This document shows, piece by piece, positions 1 to 4,897 of a DNA stretch of 5,683 bases; position 1 is the stretch's first letter; each line of letters opens with the position of its first letter. Origin of the DNA: Kiritimatiellia bacterium (lineage in GTDB: Bacteria; Verrucomicrobiota; Kiritimatiellia; RFP12; UBA1067). The translations under genes and the position numbers were made by a program. The notes under the pieces were generated by a model. It was not told the origin of the DNA, searched no databases, and worked only from the letters and a program-made list of their open reading frames with translations. The stretch is taken from positions 1-5,683 of the forward strand of contig JAKSOY010000264.1 of the NCBI GenBank assembly GCA_024405255.1. The letters run 5' to 3'.

Positions 1-710
1 AGCGCCGCGCAACCGGCTTTGTCGTCACGAACCGCTCGGACTTCGCCCGCTTCCCAAAGCGCTTCGCCAACAAGCTCTTCGACTACTATGGCGGCGTCAA
101 CATCGAGCAGATACCAGGTCGAAGGTCGAAGGTCGAAGGTCGGACAAAGGATGTCGTTTTTTGTTCTCGCCTCCATCCCCAGAAAGGCATCGACGCCTTT
201 CTCGACACCTGGAAAATAATTGTTGCACACCTTAGGTCTCATCCCTCATCCCCCATCCCCCATCCCTCTCTCTCCATCATCGGCAACGGCTCACCCTCCT
301 ACGAGTCCTACCTCAAGGACAAGGCGAAACGCCTTGGCATCGCCGATACAATTGAGTGGCTCGGCTATGTCAACAACGAGGCGAAGTTTCGCATCTACGC
401 CGAGTCGCGCGTCTTCGTCCACCCGACCGTCTTTGATAACAACGGCATGGTCGCGGCGGAAGCGCTCTGCACGGGGCTTCCCGTCGTGATGCAGGATCTT
501 CCCGCCCTGCGCGACGTCTACACGACCGGATGCCTCAAGGTTCCCTTCGGCGACCGCGACGCCTTCGCCGCGGCAGTCGTCTCGCTTCTCACCGATCCGG
601 CGAAATACGCCGCGACCGCTCCGACACCAGACCAGCTCGCCGCGCTTCGCGCCCACTGGAACTGGGAAGCCCGTGCGGCGGAATTCGACCGCTGGCTGGA
701 CACGCTATGA
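1..710 (+). CDS. GT4-family glycosyltransferase, C-terminal part (5' end outside window)
   Basis: Likely transfers a sugar from a nucleotide-sugar donor to a growing polysaccharide or lipid-linked acceptor, in the cytoplasm or at the inner membrane face. The frame whose codons begin at base 3 is open from the window edge to TGA 708-710, about 235 residues. It matches the donor-binding half of a GT-B enzyme. The first Rossmann strand and helix read VVFCSRLHPQKGID (codons 153-194). Then come a second strand LSIIGNG, the YAESRVFVHPTVFD stretch, and D-x7-E (Asp 435-437, Glu 459-461), a conservative form of the GT4 E-x7-E motif, ending in EALCTGLPVV. Two low-complexity segments, GRRSKVEGR and SHPSSPIPHPS, sit where other GT4 proteins have short loops; both are encoded by heptanucleotide tandem repeats. 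No internal stop is present, so the gene appears intact. It is translationally coupled to the next gene by ATGA. GT4 is fairly sure; donor and acceptor cannot be told. Confidence 0.88.
   Translation, partial: RRATGFVVTNRSDFARFPKRFANKLFDYYGGVNIEQIPGRRSKVEGRTKDVVFCSRLHPQKGIDAFLDTWKIIVAHLRSHPSSPIPHPSLSIIGNGSPSYESYLKDKAKRLGIADTIEWLGYVNNEAKFRIYAESRVFVHPTVFDNNGMVAAEALCTGLPVVMQDLPALRDVYTTGCLKVPFGDRDAFAAAVVSLLTDPAKYAATAPTPDQLAALRAHWNWEARAAEFDRWLDTL
117..144 (+). repeat. Intragenic heptanucleotide tandem repeat, 4 x GGTCGAA
   Basis: Three perfect GGTCGAA units (117-123, 124-130, 131-137) are followed by one variant, GGTCGGA (138-144). The repeat lies in the GT4 reading frame and codes for the basic linker just before the first strand of the C-terminal Rossmann domain. 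Seven is not a multiple of three, so gain or loss of one unit shifts the frame. A loss leads to TAA at 217-219 and a gain leads to TAG at 233-235, both before the second heptamer array. Confidence 0.9.
240..267 (+). repeat. Intragenic heptanucleotide tandem repeat, 4 x CATCCCY
   Basis: Four 7-bp units lie head to tail: CATCCCT (240-246), CATCCCC (247-253), CATCCCC (254-260) and CATCCCT (261-267), followed by CTCTCTC. The array is read in frame as a Ser/His/Pro-rich loop between a helix and the LSIIGNG strand of the GT4 protein. One-unit loss would shift into a frame that stops at 487-489. One-unit gain would reach TGA at 353-355. The unit differs in sequence from the array at 117-144 but has the same period and copy number. 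Confidence 0.9.
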
Positions 711-1438
711 ACATCGTCCTCATATCCGTCATCCGCGACTTCGACATGCACGCCAAGTGCATAACGGACAATCCGTTTTGCCGCGGATGCGAGATTGCCG
801 CGGTTGACAATCGCAAGCAAAACGACGGAATCGGCATCTGCTACAACCGCTTCCTTGATTCGCGTCCGACGGACGAAGACGTCTGGTACGTCTTCTGCCA
901 TGAGGACTTCGAGCTGAAAGAATCCCTTGGCGATCGCCTGACCGCACTCGACCCCTCCTGTCTTTGGGGCCCAATCGGCGCGGCGACACACGTTCGTTTT
1001 GGCGTCTACCATCAATGGCAACTTCTCGGCAGCGTCGAGGAATGCAAGAAGGACGGCGCCAACCGCCACACGATCGGCACGGCCGTTCCCCTCGGCACAC
1101 CCGTCGAGACCTTCGACTGCCAGTGCCTGATTGTCCACTCCTCGCTTATCCGCAAGCACGGGCTCCGCTTCGACGAGAACCTGACCTTCGATCTCTACAT
1201 CGAGGACTTCTGCATCGCCGCGCATGAAAAGGCCGCGATTCCCTCGTGCATTCTTCCGCTCGCCGCCCTCCACTGGAGTGGCGGCAGCGTCCAACCGCGC
1301 TACTACCGCCAAGAGGCCTACTTGAACAGCAAATATCCGAAATCCTGTTACACCGGCACCTCGTCTTGGATCCTCGGCGGCAACCCGCCCTTCTTCCGCC
1401 GCCTGACCGTCGCGGCAAAACGGCTTCTGAGGCGGTGA
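707..1438 (+). CDS. GT2-like glycosyltransferase (PF13712 / StrF-type domain)
   Basis: A predicted 243-residue cytoplasmic glycosyltransferase of GT-A type, probably adding one sugar in the polysaccharide pathway. The start is ATG 707, which overlaps the GT4 stop as ATGA; this fits because the protein then opens with the hydrophobic strand NIVLISVIRD. Family-like landmarks are YNRFLD near residue 46, the acidic metal-site-like FCHEDFEL with His65-Glu66-Asp67, GPIGAA near 88-92, the DCQCLIVHSSLI strand, and YIEDFCIAAH with Glu166-Asp167, then LHWSGGS. The protein is short and has no signal peptide or membrane segment. It ends in a basic tail, LTVAAKRLLRR. The DNA for this tail (1404-1431) is repeated after the ATPase gene. 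No Shine-Dalgarno sequence is obvious, so translation probably depends on coupling to the GT4 gene. Assignment to the PF13712/StrF-like group rests on motif pattern; the sugar is unknown. Confidence 0.8.
   Translation: MNIVLISVIRDFDMHAKCITDNPFCRGCEIAAVDNRKQNDGIGICYNRFLDSRPTDEDVWYVFCHEDFELKESLGDRLTALDPSCLWGPIGAATHVRFGVYHQWQLLGSVEECKKDGANRHTIGTAVPLGTPVETFDCQCLIVHSSLIRKHGLRFDENLTFDLYIEDFCIAAHEKAAIPSCILPLAALHWSGGSVQPRYYRQEAYLNSKYPKSCYTGTSSWILGGNPPFFRRLTVAAKRLLRR
1404..1431 (+). repeat. Direct repeat, left copy (3' end of GT2-like gene)
   Basis: Bases 1404-1423 (tgaccgtcgcggcaaaacgg) recur exactly at 2735-2754. The next eight bases, CTTCTGAG (1424-1431), recur at 2758-2765 after a 3-nt insertion in the right copy. 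This copy encodes the C-terminal tail of the GT2-like protein. The two copies are 1331 bp apart and bracket the ATPase gene with its promoter and palindrome. Confidence 0.92.
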
Positions 1439-1456
1439 CACGCCCAGATCGGCCGC

Positions 1457-1487
1457 GTAAAATCGTAAGTAGCACTTCCGATTTTAC
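1457..1487. promoter_or_regulatory. 31-nt near-perfect inverted repeat upstream of the ATPase
   Basis: Outer arms GTAAAATCG (1457-1465) and CGATTTTAC (1479-1487) are exact reverse complements. One mismatch (T1466/C1478) is followed by a second exact pairing, AAGT (1467-1470) with ACTT (1474-1477), around a 3-nt AGC loop. That is 13 of 14 paired positions. It sits between the GT2-like stop and the ATPase promoter, and its right arm overlaps the candidate -35. There is no T-run after it, so it does not look like an intrinsic terminator. It may be an operator, a hairpin, or the end of a mobile unit. Confidence 0.85.
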
Positions 1488-1513
1488 AGAGCCCGCGTGC
1501 TTTATGGTATAAT
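1483..1513 (+). promoter_or_regulatory. Extended -10 promoter of the ATPase gene; likely leaderless start
   Basis: A consensus TATAAT at 1508-1513 is preceded by TGG, giving the extended -10 form TGnTATAAT. TTTACA at 1483-1488 matches the -35 consensus in five of six bases, but with a long 19-nt spacer. The ATPase ATG begins at 1520, six bases after the -10 box, so transcription should begin at or next to the start codon. No Shine-Dalgarno sequence fits in between. I infer a leaderless mRNA. The candidate -35 overlaps the palindrome's right arm, suggesting control by a protein bound there. Confidence 0.75.
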
Positions 1514-1519
1514 ACCCGC

Positions 1520-2737
1520 ATGGAACTCATCAAACGTTCGCTTGCGAAAATCGTTTCGGATGCTTCAAAGACCTTCAAGGTCCTCCTGTTGACGGGGCCC
1601 CGTCAGGTCGGCAAGACGACGCTCCTGCAAGCCCTGCTGAAGCCAGGCCGCACGACCGTGACACTCGACGATCCAGACCTCCGCCATCTGGCGAAATCCG
1701 ATCCCGAGCTCTTCCTTTCCACCTATCCTCCTCCGCTGCTAATTGACGAAATCCAATACGCACCCGAACTCTTCCCCTACATCAAGATGTACGTTGACAA
1801 ATCTACCGAGACGGGGCAGTTCTGGCTGACGGGCTCGCAGCCCTTTCTCCTGATGCGGGGCGTTTCGGAATCCCTCGCCGGACGGGTGGCGATTCTTAAA
1901 TTGCAGGGACTTGACACAGCCGAGAGGAACGGCAAGGTCACCACGCCCTACAAGCCGCAGAACCGACCGAAGCGACCGGGGCTCATCACGACACGCCTTG
2001 CCCTGGCGAAGCGTATCTTTGCCGGCACCTTTCCACAACTAACCGCCCAGCCCAAGACGGACATCTCGCTCTTCATGCGATCCTATACCGCGACCTACCT
2101 CAGCCGCGACATCCGCGATCTGGTCAAGGCCGAACACGAGCACGAATTCATGACGTTCCTGACCTGTCTGGCTGCACGTGCAGGACAGCTCCTGAATGCC
2201 AGCAACCTCTCACAGGACGTCGGCGTCTCACCACAGACAATACGGGCCTGGACATCGATTCTCGAAAGTTCGGGCGTCATCGTCATGCTACGCCCCTATC
2301 GAACCAACCTGACAAAGCGGGCTACGGCCACGCCCAAGGTCTACTTCTCCGACACCGGACTCGCCACGCACCTTTGCGGCATCCGAACGCCGGAAGATCT
2401 CGAACGCTCCCAACTCTTCGGACACATGGCGGAGAACTACGCCATCATGGAAGTGCTGAAAAGCTGGTGGCACAGCGGGCTTCCCTGTGATGCGTCCTTC
2501 TATCGCGACAAGGAAGGCCACGAAATCGACCTGCTCATCAAGGACGGCCCGGACCTCCATCCCGTCGAAATCAAGTTATCCGCCAAGCCAAACATGTCGG
2601 AAATCGAGGCGAACGTCTCCGCGCTTGCCAAGACCAAGACCAAGCTGTCGCTTGGCAGCATCATCTGCCTCACCGGTGAAGACCGTCCCTACAGCCGCGA
2701 CTTCATCTACACGAACATCGGGAACATCGGACTATGA
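1520..2737 (+). CDS. AAA family ATPase with C-terminal DUF4143 domain (AAA_14/DUF4143)
   Basis: A 405-residue protein of full family length, of a widespread class whose cellular role is unsettled. The N-terminal AAA_14 domain has Walker A GPRQVGKTT (residues 26-34), Walker B LLIDEIQ (73-79) and the sensor-1 stretch LTGSQ (103-107). The middle holds YLSRDIRDL and a helix-turn-helix-like segment, LSQDVGVSPQTIRAWTSILE, then the DUF4143 signature KVYFSDTGLATHL. The C-terminal part carries a PD-(D/E)xK-nuclease-like pattern: Glu305 in MAENY, Glu335-Ile-Asp337, and Glu350-Ile-Lys352. It has its own promoter and palindrome, and is bracketed by direct repeats inside a glycosyltransferase operon, so it is probably a passenger and not a polysaccharide gene. 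Its TGA (2735-2737) is the first three bases of the right repeat, and overlaps an ATG as ATGA. The family assignment is firm; any DNA-binding, nuclease or mobility function is inference. Confidence 0.93.
   Translation: MELIKRSLAKIVSDASKTFKVLLLTGPRQVGKTTLLQALLKPGRTTVTLDDPDLRHLAKSDPELFLSTYPPPLLIDEIQYAPELFPYIKMYVDKSTETGQFWLTGSQPFLLMRGVSESLAGRVAILKLQGLDTAERNGKVTTPYKPQNRPKRPGLITTRLALAKRIFAGTFPQLTAQPKTDISLFMRSYTATYLSRDIRDLVKAEHEHEFMTFLTCLAARAGQLLNASNLSQDVGVSPQTIRAWTSILESSGVIVMLRPYRTNLTKRATATPKVYFSDTGLATHLCGIRTPEDLERSQLFGHMAENYAIMEVLKSWWHSGLPCDASFYRDKEGHEIDLLIKDGPDLHPVEIKLSAKPNMSEIEANVSALAKTKTKLSLGSIICLTGEDRPYSRDFIYTNIGNIGL
2713..2730 (+). repeat. Perfect tandem duplication of GAACATCGG
   Basis: GAACATCGG occurs twice head to tail (2713-2721 and 2722-2730) at the very 3' end of the ATPase gene and codes for NIGNIG. 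It ends four bases before the right direct repeat. It could be chance, since the unit is short. Confidence 0.6.
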
Positions 2738-2772
2738 CCGTCGCGGCAAAACGGTTCCTTCTGAGAAAATGA
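2734..2772 (+). pseudogene. 12-codon orphan ORF: displaced glycosyltransferase C-terminus
   Basis: Reading from ATG 2734 gives MTVAAKRFLLRK and TGA at 2770-2772. Apart from the first residue this is nearly the C-terminal tail of the GT2-like protein (LTVAAKRLLRR), in the same phase of the same repeated DNA. It is chained to both neighbours: its ATG overlaps the ATPase stop as ATGA at 2734-2737, and its TGA overlaps the DUF5672 ATG as ATGA at 2769-2772. I read it as the 3' remnant of the gene that used to adjoin DUF5672. It may still pass ribosomes from the ATPase to DUF5672. Confidence 0.65.
2735..2765 (+). repeat. Direct repeat, right copy (between ATPase and DUF5672)
   Basis: Bases 2735-2754 are identical to 1404-1423. 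An extra TTC (2755-2757) is followed by CTTCTGAG (2758-2765), matching 1424-1431. After that the copies diverge: GCGGTGAC on the left, AAAATGAC on the right. The 3-nt indel keeps the reading phase, so both copies were probably under coding selection before or after they separated. Confidence 0.92.
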
Positions 2773-3704
2773 CCGAGCAGGAAAGAGACGAGAGTTATTA
2801 TCAGATGCTTCTTGCGGATGGTGACGCGTTCCTGCATGATTCCACCATTCGCTTCAACTTGCGCGGACGGGCATTCAAGCGCTGGCTTCACGCATGGGAA
2901 ATCGCCAATCTCCCAGTTGTACGCAATCTCACCTTCAGCCCGTCGAAATACGCAAACGACGTCACACTGATTATTTACTGCTTCGGCACTTCGCGCAACT
3001 GGTTCGGTCCCTGCGAATTCTCAATCCTGCACACATGGCGAATGCTCGGACAGCTTCGCGTCAACATAATCACAGACCGCGAAACACCCGAGCTCCTCGC
3101 CTTCAAGGACCAACACGCTCCATTTGTAACCGTAACCATTTCAAGTTTGCTTGCGGACGGACAAGGTACCGCGCCCCTCTCCGAAGACTGCCTTTGCAAC
3201 CTGCACAGCTATTTCAAAACCCCGTACTGCCTCACCATTCAAGACGACGGATTCCCCATCCGCGACAACTTAAACGAGTTTCTTGGGAAATGGGATTACA
3301 TCGGCGCTCCCAACGTCGGCTTTGGCTTTAAACGCCATCTTGCCGATCTCCTTCTCAAGAACGGGATGAATGGCGGTTTCAGTTTGCGCTCGCGGCGTTA
3401 CTGCCTTGCCGTCACACGCAACTGGGAGATTTGGCTGAAGCACTATGTAAAATGGACCGGCATCGCCAGCGAGGACCAAATCTTCGCCTGCACAGCCCGC
3501 CTCAATCCCTGGATGCGTCTTCGGTATCACATCCCATGGACAGATGAAGCGCGGCGATTCTCGTTTGACGACATCGTCGGCGAGTTTGATGCGGAAAAAA
3601 TCAAAACCCTACCCCTCGGGCTCCATCGCCAGACAACCATCTGGCAGATGCGCAAGGTCATAACCGAGTTCGGTTACGACCTCTCCCCCGCCTCATTCAG
3701 ATAA
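2769..3704 (+). CDS. DUF5672 family protein, putative glycosyltransferase
   Basis: A 311-residue protein resembling DUF5672, a family found in polysaccharide clusters and thought to be glycosyltransferase-like. Visible landmarks are the early strand DVTLIIYCFG, QDDGF (residues 158-162), WDYIGAP (175-181), NGGFSLRSRR (201-210) and SEDQIFAC (234-241); QDDGF and the SED motif supply conserved acids that could bind metal or donor. There is no signal peptide or membrane segment. The start is ATG 2769, overlapping the orphan ORF's stop as ATGA; the frame is open further upstream, but that region is ATPase coding sequence. Only a weak purine stretch (GAGAAA) precedes it, so coupling probably matters. 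It likely belonged to the GT4/GT2-like operon before the ATPase unit arrived. Its stop TAA (3702-3704) lies inside the end of the convergent GT61 gene. The family is confident; the biochemical reaction is not established. Confidence 0.85.
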   Translation: MTEQERDESYYQMLLADGDAFLHDSTIRFNLRGRAFKRWLHAWEIANLPVVRNLTFSPSKYANDVTLIIYCFGTSRNWFGPCEFSILHTWRMLGQLRVNIITDRETPELLAFKDQHAPFVTVTISSLLADGQGTAPLSEDCLCNLHSYFKTPYCLTIQDDGFPIRDNLNEFLGKWDYIGAPNVGFGFKRHLADLLLKNGMNGGFSLRSRRYCLAVTRNWEIWLKHYVKWTGIASEDQIFACTARLNPWMRLRYHIPWTDEARRFSFDDIVGEFDAEKIKTLPLGLHRQTTIWQMRKVITEFGYDLSPASFR

Positions 3705-4884
3705 CTCTGCCGCGCTCCCAGCGACGAATCCCAAGCCACCTGACAACCACCAGCTTGTACGTCTTGTAACAGGCCTCAAACAGTATGCGCCGAATTTTCA
3801 TCGTGATCGCACAGCCAAGATAACGGCAAAACTCACCGATAGGGAAATGCGGCCGACAACCGAGATAGTTCGCAAGCATTTTCGTCACATATACGAAAAA
3901 CGGCCCCTCACCACGTTGATTCGGGTTGACGAATGCCCAATTTAGCGTGCCGTAAACATCGACATAATCGACATTCAAGGACTTGACCTGATTAATCGTC
4001 ATCTGATAAAGATTGACGCGATCATACTTGCGCAGCAGAATCAATCTTGCCCCCGATCGCATAAATAGCGCATTGTGAGAGGTGGAGCACTCCATTGACG
4101 CGACCTCGTCGGCATTTTGCATCGTGGCGACGAATTCCCCGAACGACAGCCGTTCTGGATGCACGATGTCAAATCCTGCCGCGGCAAAAGCGTCCTCGAC
4201 GAATCGCTCGCCGAACTCGCCCTTCACCCATCCGTTCCAGCTACGGCGTGAAAGATAGATCTTGCGGCCCGCATGCAATTCGGCAGCCGATGAACATCCT
4301 TTGCATATTGCATTGACAATAGCGCCATATTCGGGCGTGTAACAATGCTCATTCTCCTTGTCGCCAGACTCCGCCCAAAAACATTCGTCGGCAAAATAAC
4401 ACGTTCGGAGAACCGTCGCCTGATCGACTCGCACCAAACGATTGGCGTCAATGCCAAGCCCGGAGAGCATTGCCAAGTAATTCTCCGGCAGTTGATCGGT
4501 TCTGGACAAGGTCGTATAAACAATCCTGCACTGTTTCAACGCCGGATAACGTTCAAGTTCAAGAAACGGCCACAGGAACTTGAGCATGTCGGTAATGCAA
4601 TGCCCCCAGCAAACATTAAACTTGCCAAGGAAAAACACCGGCTCTTCAATCGTGCGAACCCCTTCATGCCCATCAACGGAGAAATTCGTGACTAAATTTA
4701 CATTCCGGACATAATAAGACGAAGCAATCGCATTTCCGCTCTTCTCGTACAATCCGGCATAGCCAACGATAGGCACGCAAACCGCATCATGAAAACAGCG
4801 GACGGAAAGCGTCTTCCCTCGCTCTCGCACGACTCCCGCCGCCGTCGCAATGCATGCCGCATCCTTTTCGCTTACAAAATTCAT
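3697..4884 (-). CDS. GT61-family glycosyltransferase (DUF563, PF04577)
   Basis: A predicted cytoplasmic glycosyltransferase of 395 residues in the capsular or exopolysaccharide pathway. Landmarks are FNVCWGHCITDMLKFLWP (residues 89-106), matching the family's N-x-GHW-x2-D region with His95 and Asp99, then KIYLSRR (208-214), FVEDAFAAAGFDIVHPERLSF, and STSHNALFMRSGARLILL with His270-Asn271, where the family usually has G-S/A-x-HN. The Asn-Glu normally following the SRR motif is not evident (WNGWVKGEFGER instead). I prefer ATG 4882-4884; a GTG directly before it (4885-4887) is an alternative adding one residue. AGGA at 4894-4897 serves either. The gene lies 11 nt after the GT17 gene on the same strand, so the two form an operon. 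It is unusually rich in cysteine (16 in the protein), and hand-counted 60-base samples give 38-53% G+C against about 60% in neighbours, hinting at separate origin. The last 50 residues form a basic, partly hydrophobic tail. Confidence 0.85.
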   Translation of the reverse strand: MNFVSEKDAACIATAAGVVRERGKTLSVRCFHDAVCVPIVGYAGLYEKSGNAIASSYYVRNVNLVTNFSVDGHEGVRTIEEPVFFLGKFNVCWGHCITDMLKFLWPFLELERYPALKQCRIVYTTLSRTDQLPENYLAMLSGLGIDANRLVRVDQATVLRTCYFADECFWAESGDKENEHCYTPEYGAIVNAICKGCSSAAELHAGRKIYLSRRSWNGWVKGEFGERFVEDAFAAAGFDIVHPERLSFGEFVATMQNADEVASMECSTSHNALFMRSGARLILLRKYDRVNLYQMTINQVKSLNVDYVDVYGTLNWAFVNPNQRGEGPFFVYVTKMLANYLGCRPHFPIGEFCRYLGCAITMKIRRILFEACYKTYKLVVVRWLGIRRWERGRVI

Positions 4885-4893
4885 CACGCAAAG

Positions 4894-4897
4894 TCCT
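4894..4897 (-). promoter_or_regulatory. Ribosome binding site for the GT61 gene
   Basis: On the minus strand AGGA lies 9 nt before ATG 4884 and 6 nt before the alternative GTG 4887. It overlaps the TAG stop of the GT17 gene (4896-4898), so termination and re-initiation are close together. Spacing does not settle which of the two adjacent start codons is used. Confidence 0.6.

Noticed and set aside
117..267. Heptamer arrays as CRISPR, or as evidence of a broken gene
   Set aside because: There are no spacers, and the period is 7 bp. The GT4 frame remains open through both arrays with family motifs on either side, so it is not a pseudogene.
530..706. Possible upstream start of the GT2-like gene at 530
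   Set aside because: The added region is rich in Arg and Ser, lies inside the GT4 coding region, and resembles no glycosyltransferase N-terminus. ATG 707 gives the ATGA overlap and the expected first beta strand.
518..1441. Long minus-strand open frame of 307 codons opposite the GT2-like gene
   Set aside because: It lacks any recognisable motif, has the skewed composition of an antisense shadow in GC-rich DNA, and covers a well-supported plus-strand glycosyltransferase.
1457..1487. Palindrome as a rho-independent terminator of the GT4/GT2-like operon
   Set aside because: The stem is AT-rich and is followed by AGAGCCC with no T-run on either strand.
1404..2754. Direct repeats as att sites of an integrase
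   Set aside because: No integrase or recombinase gene is encoded between the repeats, and no tRNA is nearby. Only the ATPase is present.
2487..2768. Extended start of the DUF5672 gene at 2487
   Set aside because: The extension is an out-of-frame reading of the ATPase 3' end, rich in Ser, Arg and Pro. DUF5672-like sequence begins after ATG 2769.
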